Part shown: piece by piece, positions 26,101 through 38,100 of the stretch
Layout: the number at the start of each line of letters is the position of its first letter
Position numbering within the stretch: the first letter of the stretch is position 1
Assembly: GCA_020466095.1 (NCBI GenBank)
Contig: CM035808.1
Coordinates: forward strand, 27,991,345 to 28,055,344
Origin: Chlorops oryzae
Lineage: Eukaryota > Arthropoda > Insecta > Diptera > Chloropidae
Reading direction: 5' to 3'
Length of the DNA: 64,000 nt
The notes under the pieces: generated by a model
Seen by the model: the letters and a program-made list of their open reading frames with translations, nothing else
Databases searched by the model: none
What the model was told of the DNA's origin: nothing
Program-made: the position numbers and the translations under genes

Positions 26101-29100
26101 CATGAATATATGCTGAAGGCACATCCTAAAAGTATGCAAGAAAACATCTCGCAAAAAATTTGAATTTTTTGCACTTTTAAACGCGTATAGCTCCCTAACG
26201 CTCCATTTTATCATAACAGTGTTTTGGGAAAAATTACTTGGCGTATCGTAGACTACATTTTGATACCAGTTAAGAATACCCAACTTCAACTCAAACATAG
26301 ATATGTGCCAAAAAGTGGCCAAAAAAACTTTAAAAAAAAATCGTATGAAGGCTTACCGATAACTCAAAAAACTAATGATGCAGTTCGATTCCCCGTGCCC
26401 GAAATAGGGGGAAACCGTTGAATTTGGACTTGTCTTTTTAAATTTTTTCAAAAAACTATCCCAGTGTAATTAAATTCAACACCTAGATGTATGCTCTTGA
26501 ATATTTTGAAACTAATTAATATCATTTGAATCCTGTGGAGCTTAATTAAGGCTCCAAAAATATTAACACAACTCCTAAAGTCCTTACTCATGAAGTTCTT
26601 AAATGAACAGAGCCGAAAGTAGGGGCAGATATCTGACTGCCAGAGATATTCGTAGTATCTATAAGCATACTTTTAGGTGTTGAATTTAAATATTTTCTGT
26701 TGCCTTATTTATAAGTAACGTCCTTTGACTTTCTATGGCTTTTTTTAACAAAAAAGAAAAACCTCGCTTTCAATAACTCCGATCTATCGGAAGTTTCAAC
26801 AAAATACTCCCAAATAAATGCGCAAAAAAAATCATCGTTCTGATGGATGAAAGGAGTTCAAACTCCAAAGGAATGTCTAAAATCTTCTAAAATAATTCCT
26901 TTGAGTTTTCAGCTTCTGTCCTCATAAGAGAGATTAACTCGAATTTCGCAACTAATTCCTTCAAAGTGGTTTAGTTCAAATTGGCGTAAAATTGATTTTA
27001 CGCGTTTGAAGTCAATTATTTTGAGGAATGATGTACTTTAAGCTGATCAACTTTCATAAGCACTTCAAAGCTGGTACTTTCAAACGCAAAAATATTTTCA
27101 ATTGATGGTTAGAGTTGTGCACATTGTGGTCACATTGCATTTTCAAGGAGTTTTTCCTGTGAAGTCCTGAAATCCAATGTGAAGTGAGCACATCATTCTA
27201 GGTATTTAAACTGGTTTGGTGGATTAAGGAACCTCCATTATGCGAGCAAAGGCAAAGCAAATTATTTAAATTCAGCTCCTAAAAGTATGCAAATATATGT
27301 AAGACTATTCTAGAGGATCCAATTCTTCAAAATATTTGCGTTTATATATATCCTTAGGCAGGCTTATTGCTATTAAGCGATCTTCTTAAAGCCTCAATTA
27401 AAGATCAACCGTTTATTAAGGGCTTACAAATAAATAAACCTCATTCTAAATATTCAATACGCATACTTTTAGGTGATTAATTTAAAATATTTTTTGTATT
27501 TCCCTAAAACTCTGCTTTCTGTTTTCACTCATAAACGGCTTTGCGTCTCTTAACTTAATCCTTAAGTCCCTCATTGAAGTCCTTGGGCAATCTTAACTAA
27601 AACTAGAGCAATAGAGATTTTTCTTGAAATTAAAAATTTCGTACAAATAAAATTATACCTACTTATAAGACCTGTCGAACACCTGTGGTGTCAAATTGAT
27701 TAACAATTTTCACTGTGGCCGACAGATTTTCAGGTTGCCGCCTGCCTCAAGGTTTGGCAATCAATCAAAAAGTGTCATTTTGAGGCGCCTGAAAGACAGC
27801 AAACAACAGGCTGACTAACTTTTTCTCTTCCGCAAATAAATATGGAAAAAGGAACACACGCATGAACATAAAAGCTGCATTAAATACAGAAGACCTGTGG
27901 GGTCTAGATTATCCACGAAGGTGCACTCGATGGGCGTGTTTATTCGTGTGCCTTCGTACACTGTTTTTGACAGCTGAATTTGTGTCGGCCAAACAAAAAC
28001 TCTTTTCTTTTTTTTTTTGCCCCCATATTTCGATAAAATTATTTATGCTCTTCTTCGATTCGGAGAAAGGAATTTTTCACACCTGCTGCGAACTTAATTG
28101 AAAAATTATGTGCTTTTAAGAACCATAATTGTTTGATGCCAGACTCAAATAATGACGTTCGTTCGAACAAAGCTGCCATGAAAACAGCTAAATGGATGAA
28201 AGAATCTCACAAATATGTCAGCCATTGACTATCTTCGCAACTCATTTACGCTTTTGGGAGGGGGTGGCAACAACAACAACGCCAAATACGTCAATAGCAT
28301 AATTGACTAATTCGCATTTTTCCACATAGCACAATGGAGCGTTTCGCTTCGCAAGCACTTCGCAAGCGTTTGGGGCTTTATTAGCGCGTATGGTGTGCAG
28401 AGCAGTTAAACAGCAATAGGGCAATGAAAATGAGAAGGGAAAGAGACGGAAAGTCCGAAGAGGAGAGCGAGAGAGAGACAGGAGAAGTTGCGCTCATGGA
28501 AATATGTTTGGAATTTCTTGAACCCAACTGCCAAACTGACTGCCTATTCTCTTGACTCCCTCTTATTTTGATGAACGAAACGAAAGTTTGGCCAAAGCTT
28601 GAGTTAAGTGCTTTTTTGTTGTTGTTGTTGTTGTCGGTATATTGTGTGAAGGCGACGTCTTTGCAATTTGGATCATAAGATGAGAACATTTTGAATGGCA
28701 CATGAAAAAGTTTTAGCTTCTTTCTTTCTTCACAGAAATGTCCGAATTCCTTTTGTAATGAGATTATTAGTTCGTGACTTTCGTTTACGTGCGACGGAAC
28801 GGACCGAAGAGTGTCGAATTGATTTTAAAGGAGTCTTTCAAAGCCATAAGCAGAAGGTATTGGTTAATAAGGACCAATAATTTGTTTCCCGAAAAGCGGA
28901 TTATATGAGCAAGTTCATTGTCCTTGAAAAGGTTTGCGCAAAAACTTTTGCGACTGACAGAACCAAGAAAATCCCGTCTAGTTATGGTGGAAAATCAGAC
29001 TATAATGCCAGGCTTATAAGGAAAGCCAAGGACAATAATTTGTTTTCCAAAAAAAAAATTCGAATTGATGGCTTGAAGAATGTGACTCTTTTAAGTTTTC

Positions 29101-32100
29101 TCTCATTTAAGACCATTTGAGATTTTCTTACAGGATACTCTAGGCTTTAATTAATCTATCGGGTTATTTGCTTAAAAATATCCTTTGCAATGCATTCTCG
29201 TTCTCCTGTCCAGTTAATACTGGGTATCCCATTCAAGATTCTTCGAAAATTTCTTTCAATTCCAATGCTTTCATTTTATTTTCCCCACAATTGACCTCAA
29301 ACTGCTTCGCAGTCGATTCGATATATCCATGCTGAAAGCACTTTTAGCAAAATTAGATGTCCTAACTCAATTATCAAAAATCCACAAGCAAGAAAAGAGA
29401 ACTTGTCGCATCGATTCCTCTGCATTGAAACCGAAATGAAAGAGATCACAATGCGTGACCAATCTATGAATGATTCGCTCAATTGCATTGCTGACTTCCA
29501 TTTCGCTCACTCTGAGAATTTATATCGAAACGAGGAGTAAGTGCAAGGATTGTGATGAAGAAATCACGATATCAATTTACTGATTGAAAATTTATAGCCC
29601 TCGAACGAAAGTGAGAGACTTCTTCTTGACTTGTGTGACAAATCCAAAAGGGGGATATTTTTGCTTTTAGAAAGTAAGTATTTTTACTTTATTTATTCGC
29701 TTTGATAGGTAGATAATTCAGTCTGCTTCGAAATATTCTGGGAGACTTTTTCCCAGCGCATCATTTTTTACAGAAATAATATGAAAAGGAGTTGTTTATG
29801 AATCTATTTTTAGCATCGAGCTGATTATATTCTGATTATATTAATTTAATACCCGATTTCTGGTAATATGTTGTAATTTTGGTATTTTTTTATGGAGCCG
29901 AAAACTTATGTCCGGGGGGAATATATTTATGAAGGAAAAACTTCTTAATTCAAACCGGCTATGATTTTTATATCCCGTCTCATATGTACCTACTTAAGGG
30001 ACGCGATTAGGATTTTGAAAATCTGAGTAGGTACTTATTACAGAAAGTACAAGTCTATAAGAACGTCCCAAAATAGACGCACCAGCATCTGCAGACGGAG
30101 CTCGGTCCCCTTGAAGATAATTTGAAGTCAGCAATGCCACTGAAAAGATTTGGGCTTTTAGTAAATCGAGTTAAAAGGAAAATTCCTAAAACGTTTGGAA
30201 ATAAAACAAATTTTTTTATCGGGTGCGGCTATGCGCTTAGGGTCTCAGACAACAACTGAATCCTTTTGGAATCTTCTTTATTATTTTCTTTTTCTTCTTA
30301 CATTGCGTTACATTTGTGTGTAGATTTCAAACCTTATGAGCATAACAATTGGAGTGGTAATTACATTGCAATGTGAGTCACATTTCATATCTTAAATTTA
30401 CTCTTAACCCTCTAATGCCACAATTTTTTTTTTCCACTTAAAAGTTCTGATAAGACTAATTTCGGGTAGAAAAACATGAATCTGAAATTATTAGAAATTT
30501 TTTTTTTTGGCAATTTGTTCGAAACCAGTCCGTCTAGAGACGGAGACAGGAATTAGAGGGTTAAATAAAAGCGGTGCCATCGTAGACAGCCACCTTTTGA
30601 ATTTCGAAATGTATAAACCAAAAGAGGATACCTTCCTGTTTTGCGCTCCTACATAGAGTCAGGACCCAAACGAATCGGCCCTTTTACACTTCCCTGTTTT
30701 TTACACGGCTTATCGTCTGGTTGAGTAGATTTTTGACCTCACCTGTCTTTTGTAGGTACATAATAGATTCCGTGTGCGTAGTGACCTGTTTAATGCTGAC
30801 TTCGCATGGCCTTGGGAGGATCTTTTGAAAGGATTTTTCAAGAGCTCCGTGAATTGTAAATCAACTCAAATTTAAAAATGATTTCTCGACTTACTTTGAA
30901 GTTGATTCGGAATTTAAAACTAATGCTGGCAGCACTTTAGCACTCAAAACGAATTTCAATGTCGAGCTCTCAACACAATGCGAATGCTTACTTAATTGTT
31001 TTCCAAGGCGTTCATTAATTTCAAGACAGCTAAAAGTGATTAATGATCATTTGCGGATCAAAAAAAAAAAAAAAAAACAAATTGTTGTTTAACGCAACAT
31101 ACTTAATGCAAAGAAAACCTTTATAAGAGAGTCTAAAATACATATTCCATATAGATATAGGTAATAATTTTCATTGGAATACTCTTCGTTAAAATAAAAT
31201 CCTAAAAGATATCCTTCTTGCATAAAGTCAAAAAGCTGTAAAGACTGCAGACTGCACACGAATGGCCCTATCATCGTATGTAAATTGAATATTTGAAATG
31301 TTTTCATGCTTGCCACTCATTTCCCACTATTGAATCCGCTTAGATCATTAAATAATTACGTGTCCTTAACAGCAGCAGCAAAAAGCGGTTTCCACAAGTA
31401 ACATTTCTCATCCACGGCAAAAAAGAAAAAAAGAAAACGAGACAAAAAAGGGGGATGCCAAGCGTGTAACAATCTTAAACACGCATTTGTTTGCTTGTTT
31501 GTTGAACCATTAGCGAGCGACAGAGCGACAGAGCGACGGAGCAAAAATAGAATTCATCGAGGGGTTAATAAATAATAAATGAATCTGAAGAGCTTGGGCC
31601 CTGAGCGCATCACTGACAACAAAAGCAATTGTAATAATAACAAACAAATGAGAACAAGTGTAACTCAAAACGATGAGCGAAGGACGAAGGGCCGGACGAG
31701 AGAGGCGAAATAATAAAATAAAACGCGTGCCAAAACAGCAGGTTATCGGTCCGAGTGTCGTCACATCGCTCGCTCGCTCTTTCTCTCGCTCTCATAAACC
31801 AGTGCAGACATAGTAGCTATTTTAACCACAGCTTTGGACTTCCAAAGCGCATATAAATCTCTCAACACGACCTTTAAACGGACGAACCACCAGTCGCTTA
31901 GGGTGGCAGGTCGTGTGCATTGCTCTGGTCGAAGGCAACCGCTAAGTCGCGTGTGAATTCAGTTTCAATTAAACATTTTTCTTTTCCGTTGCCAGTTACT
32001 ATGGATTATCTATTATTCTATTGGATTTGTGGGTCAGGAGAACTTGTTCGAGGAACAATTTCCCACAATTTCCGTTTTGATTACTCGTTCATCCATAACA

Positions 32101-35100
32101 CTTTCATTTTCATCATATTTTCTTGTCTTAAGATCGGCCCTTTGGGGATTCCCGTTGGACAAAATCGCAATTTATTTCACTCAGAAACGTGTGGGACTCG
32201 TGTTTGTACCCAAATTATTTTATTTCTTTTTGAAATTCTCTACATTAGGCGCTGAGGCTTAGAAGGATCTCGAGCTGCTTGTCACTAGTCATTAATAATT
32301 TATATCATGTCCTTTCACATATAGACAATTCATGTACTTATTTACACATAAACAAGTAAGAAAGCTAAAGTCGGTCAAGCCCGACTTTGAAATACCCAGC
32401 GTCCCAACATTATGAGCGCAATATGTTTTGCTTCTCTATTTGTGGGCGTGGCAGTGGGTGGGCCACATAAAATATTTTCCTACACCTTTCATTCCCTTGA
32501 TGAACCTATGTTGCGAATTTGAAGCTTCTACGCCTTTTACTTCGGAAGTTACGAAAAATCTTCATTTATGGGCGTGGCAGTGGGCGGGCCACATACATTT
32601 TTTCCCTACACCTTTCATTCGCCTTGGTGAACCTATGTTGCGAATTTGGAGCTTCTACGCCTTTTACTTCGGAAGTTACGAAAAACTTTTATTTGTGGGC
32701 GTGGCAGTGGGCGGGCCACATAAAATTTTTTCCTACACCTTTCATTCGCCTTGGTGAACCTATGTTGCGAATTCGAAGCTTCTACGCCTTTTACTTCGGA
32801 AGTTACGAAAAATCGTCATTTGTGGGCGTGGCAGTGGGCGGGCCACAAAAAATTTTTTCTACACTTTGATTCGCCTTGGTGAACCTATGTTGCGAATTTG
32901 AAGCTTCTACGCCTTTTACTTCGGAAGTTAAGAAATTTCCTTATTTGTGGGCGTGGCAGTGGGCGGGATACATAAATTTTTGTTCCTACACCTTTCATTT
33001 GCCTTGGTCAACCTATGCTGCGAATTTGAAGCTTCTACGCCTTTTTTTCACAAGTTACGATAAGCCCTTATTTTTGGGTTTATTTGTGGGCGTGGCTCGA
33101 GGAGGGCGGCGTCCCATTTTTTTGCCAGGAAATGTCCCTTTTCGTAGCTTACCAGCACACCAAATATCAATTAAATGTGTTGAGTGGTTCGCAAGTTACA
33201 AGCATTTTACTGAAAACATTAATAAATAATTTGTGGGCGTGGCAGTGGGCGAATGTCTCCCATTTTTACTTAGGATCATACTCGGACCCCGATATACATG
33301 TGTGCCAAATTTCGACATGATTGGTAGAGCCGTTTCGGAGGAGATCCGACCACGGACGGACGGACAGACGGACAGACGGACAGACGGACGGACGACGGAG
33401 ACGGACGGACAGACGGACAGACGGACAGACGGACATGTCTAAATCGATTCAGTTTTTGATCCTGATCATTTCTATATATATTTTTCTATATCTCCGGAGC
33501 TTAATTCTCCCTGTTACAAGATTTGCACAAAACTAATATACCCCGCTTACGCTGGGTATAAAAAGTAAAAAAAAAATACTACACAAGTAAGAGTACGAGT
33601 ATCTCAGTCAGGCGAGCATGGAAGAAGGGATTTTCGCCCACGAAGACCTCGTTGTATAAAATGTCACAATATCTTCAATCAGTTATAGGCAGTGAATTTA
33701 GGTGAAAATAATAATCTAAATTAAGGGCTAAGGTCCGAACTATTTCTCCGTTTCATTCTTTTTGGGCAGTTTTTCTATATTATTTTGTCATGCCTAAAGC
33801 CGGCCCTGAAATAATTTTCTGCATACGAGTCAAATTAATTAGAGCCCTCAAGGCTATGAAAGTAAGAACTTCCCAATAGGCCATTAGAAATTATTTCGTA
33901 TATTGTATAGGGTAAGCACAATAGTTCCTTCACCGGACGCAATGCGGACTGTGTGGGTTCGAACCCCTATCAAATAAGGTTTGACGGGGCTAGTTGAGCA
34001 ATTTTTCAGTCGGGCGGATATAGCTCCTCAAAAATAAGTCTTAATGAAGTTTTATACAACTTTATATATTAATTAATTATCCCTTTGTCAATCGTCTATG
34101 GAATTTTTAGATGTTTAAATATAGAAAGTCTAGCATAGATTAGAAAAGTTGAACACTTAGAATGTCTTGCCAAACCATGGGTTCAATGTTATCTGGACAA
34201 CAAATTGTTTGACAATTAATTTATATTAAAAATCAACAATATGTGTGGCAATTTTCTTCAAAACGTGAATTAAAATAGAAGTAAAAAGACATGAAGGCAT
34301 CTAAACACTGATTTTTATATCTGATTCTTCAAAATGAGACTTGAATATTAGTTTTATTATCAATATAGCTCATACTTATCATGAAAAAACAAAAAAACAA
34401 ACCTGATAAGATCAATCTCCAGAAACTAATGCTAATTGAGCACCGTCATAATGTTTTGGGACAAAAAAGAAGGTAATGAAGAAACGGCAAGAATCTCTTT
34501 ACATATAACCTAAAACTTCTATAGGTATTTATTGGAATGTTAACCCTTGCTTTGATTGCTTAAACAGGTGGACGAAAACTTGGGCTAAGGACATTTTTTG
34601 TGCTCTTAGCCCCACCACTGGAGATCTCCTGGGATGGGTTCCCCTCCAATTTTTCCTTCTTTTCGATGTCTAATGTTTTCTCGTGCGATGGATAGTTTTT
34701 GATTGCGCAACCTGGCCCATAGCCTCTTGCTACCTTACTAAGAAATCGGTTCATGTCTAAAAATATGTGCTTTTAGACACATCTCCATCAAGGATTTTTG
34801 TAGTTGTGCGGGTGTTTTTATAACTCCAAAAGCTTAAATAATCAAATTAATTCTAATATATTTTGTTGTTGCAACTTGCAATCCTTTAAATGATATACAT
34901 TAGATCCATTTGTCTGTTAACTCGGTAGAGTCATGTTTAAACCTCATCTTGTGTGTCAAAGAGCAATGAAACAAAACATACCTGCATATATTGTACAACG
35001 TACATAAATGTGCACACATATATTGTGCATAAATAAAGCCCAATTTTCGATCTTTTCTAACAGAGTTGCCGCATCTTCGAAAATAGATATTCAGTCCATA

Positions 35101-38100
35101 ATTAAAATATTCGAAACCAATCAAACGATTTCAAAAGCCCCAAAGAATACAACAAAACTGATTGCAAGTAGAAATCAAACTATCTGACTGTATGTCTGTA
35201 TGTCTGTCTGTCCGTCTGTCTGCCTACATATGAGTGGATGATTTTGAGGACCAGTCTGCTGGGTAGGTACTCCATCAATTGCAGCAAATATTTACGCACT
35301 CGTGATGGTGCAACGATGCGTCCGTGTGCCCCTCTGGCGTTGTCATTCTCGTGCATTGGAAATTCGCAAAATTGCAAAGCTCAAACGTATTCGATTGTTG
35401 TCTTGTGTGGAACCCGAGGTGGTAACCTGAGGATCGTGCAATCTCTCAATCAGTCTGTCAGTCAGTCAGTCAGTTAGTCAGTTAGTCAACCAGTCATTCA
35501 TTCGGTCTATCTTGCCTGTGGACCAATCATGCGAACGCATGCGGCTGCATTATTGGTTTACTTCATCAATTCCGAAGCTTAGAGGAGCATGCAGGCACAA
35601 AGGATAGAGCGGGGCCATGAGGGCAGATAGTTTTCTTACCGCCTCAACAGAATTGTTGACTTTGATGTTAATAGAATTTTCGATTGCAATGGTAGTTGCG
35701 TTCAGTTCAGTTTGGTTCGGTTTGATGAAATTTCATATGCGTAGCCCCGGAGAGCCACTTTCACAAAGACGCAAGGCAGCAAAAGCTTTTGTCTTTCACA
35801 TTTGCCTTTCATATTTGCACATTTTCTCTTTTACTCGCATGCCACACACAACTGGAAACATGATATACATACCTGTGTATATGTGTGTGCTCATTCGCCC
35901 GGCCACACTCTCCGCCCACTTTGCGTATTTACAGTTTTCAATTGACATTTTTATGCGGCATATTTTCCAATATGTCATACCAAAGGTGCCTTTTGAATAC
36001 GCTGACTACTCTCTATGGAGGAAATGGCGGCATTGAGGACGGCAGAGTCGTCTATTCAAAATGAATGATGCTGCAACCATATTTTCCATTTTCCATTTAC
36101 CATTTACCATTCACGTGAAAATTGGAATTTCGATTAATACTCGTCGAAAAAAAAAAAAAAAGAGAGAGAGAGAGAGACTTCTCAACGACGATGAAACGCG
36201 AAATTCTTTGATAGGATCATAAATGCTTGCGAGTGATGTGACACGCCGGGCGATGGCATCCGGGAGGCGGTAAGCTCTGTGAAGGATATGGTGCTTTTTG
36301 TGTGTCAGCGCTTTTGGACGTTTTTCAATTAGTCTTTCGAGGATTTGTATTGGAAAATTGCTTATCGAAAATTGTTTTGCATTCAGATTTTCTGGAATGA
36401 GATTTCATTTATCTCAATTTCTATACGTTTTATGTTTAACTATCTGTGCGTTAAAGTGAATCGGGCCATTTTAAGAGGCTAAGGAGATCAGGAAAAAGAT
36501 TGAAAAGATTTCATTAATAAAATTTTGAACCACAATCTCCACATTAGAATGACATGTAGTCCTTAGTTCCTGTAGCAACAATTCGTCTAGAGATTTTTCG
36601 TTAGCTCGTGGGAAATTCCATAGGAAAATAGAAAAAATTAAATTAACACCCTTGTCGGAAAAACAAAATTTCAACCGGTGCAACAAGGGCATTCTCGAAA
36701 ACTATAGCATATCGATAGAATACTCACATAATTGAAGGATCACGGAGTCGCAATTTATTCACCTTACCTGATCATTTAACTGCAAGAAACGCAACTGATT
36801 TGGGTGTGCTATCGGCTCGAAACCGGCGAATTTCGTTCACTTCCCGAGCCCGGTTTGGGCGTGCTGTAGGCACGAGACTGCAAACCATTTGGACGTGATG
36901 CGTTGCAAAATTATTTTTTAAAATTTTGAACGTGCATAATAAATTCAAATATTTTTACTCGGGTAGCCTTAGCTTTTTCAAATCCAAAAAAAAATATTAG
37001 GGGTTCTCACAAAGGCGTGTTTAAACCTTGGAAACTCGGAAAAATGCGACTTCTTAAAAATTTTTTCAACTTTTTTGTGTCTTGCACAACTTTTTAAACA
37101 GTTAACATTTTCCGATTTTCCGAATTTCCTATTTTCCGACGCCTTTGTGAATACCCCTACCCAAGTAACAAAAATGTTTATTATCATAACTTAAAGAAGT
37201 AGTGAAGAAGGCTACAAAAGGTTTGCACTCCGTCTTTAAGACATATTAAAGTCCAAATTAAGTGCAAAAGGGCCCATGTGGGCGGTCCGATAGAAGAAAT
37301 TGAGAAGCGTATTTCTATCTTAATTGCCACTTAAATAGGAGAGCGAAGTTTCAAGTTCTAGTTTTTATCTTCTTAAAGGCTTCTTAACTCCAGCACAGCT
37401 TATGAGTTTATAAAAACATTCTCTATCTCTTTTTATCCCATTGATTTAAATACTAATGATAAAATGAAACGAAAACATATTTCGCAGAGGGTGTTGGTTC
37501 TGTCTAAAATTTTATTGACAAGAAATTTGTGTTCATCAATGCTATGATAAGTAAAATAAGTGACTTTGGCTTTTGTTCGTTACGCCAAATTGAAGCGATT
37601 TTACAAACGCAACGACTTTTACGGTGAAATTACACCTGCTACCCCCTTCAAAATTCACGCGCCTTCATAATTGTTTGAATTGATGAAATATTTTTGTAAA
37701 ACAATTACGCTGAAATCAATGCGCTGGTGCTTAAAAATGTGTTTTTATGTGGGGTTTTAGTATATACTTTTCTTAAGTCAAATAATTTGCAAAGATTAAC
37801 TCGTAAGCATTTTAAATTTCGTACAATCGTAAGTATTGCTGCAAATTAGAAGGAATACAAATATAATAATTTGATTAGGAAAAGTTTAACATCCGAGCGT
37901 ACACCATTCCCTTCGGTGGTCGACACCGGACTGAAATGCAGGGTGGCTATAATTTTTTTCCATTTTGACAGCACACGTTGATGAAAAACACTTTACTAAT
38001 TTAAGTACGATATTCGAAGTATTAAATACGTCCCATCATACCGATTTAATGCTTCGAATATGGCTACTAATTTCCGAACCATCTAAGACTGCTTTAAGAA

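Larger units (their letters stand above)
32351..33565 (+). mobile_element. DINE/mini-me-like (Helentron-related) element with internal minisatellite
   Basis: Starts AACAAGTAAGAAAGCTAAAG, followed by the hairpin AAAGTCGG-TCAAG-CCCGACTTT. ATACCCAGCG near the start and CGCTGGGTAT at the end are subterminal inverted repeats. Between them lie a tandem array with about 127-bp period (GTGGGCGTGGCAGTGGGCGG words at 32,442, 32,568, 32,695, 32,822, 32,947, then looser copies at 33,086 and 33,233), a GACGGACA microsatellite and a TA-rich core (TTTCTATATATATTTTTCTA). This order is the mini-me/DINE layout. The open frames across the array arise from the repeat and are not genes. A shorter sibling is at 53,190. 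Confidence 0.88.

Noticed and set aside
32428..33229. Overlapping 109-117-codon frames repeating [15 protein letters not shown] phrases
   Set aside because: They are products of the 127-bp minisatellite in a DINE-like element, repeated in shifted frames, not a membrane-protein gene.
33930..33985. Isolated box B word GGGTTCGAACCCC
   Set aside because: No cloverleaf could be formed around it and no matching SINE body follows.
34560..34754. 64-codon minus-strand frame with coding-like composition
   Set aside because: Looks less A/T-biased than its surroundings, but no similarity recognised, no splice partners and no repeat ends; too weak to list.
35617..36036. 139-codon open frame on the plus strand
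   Set aside because: No recognisable similarity or upstream signals, and length is within chance for a 64-kb A/T-rich window.
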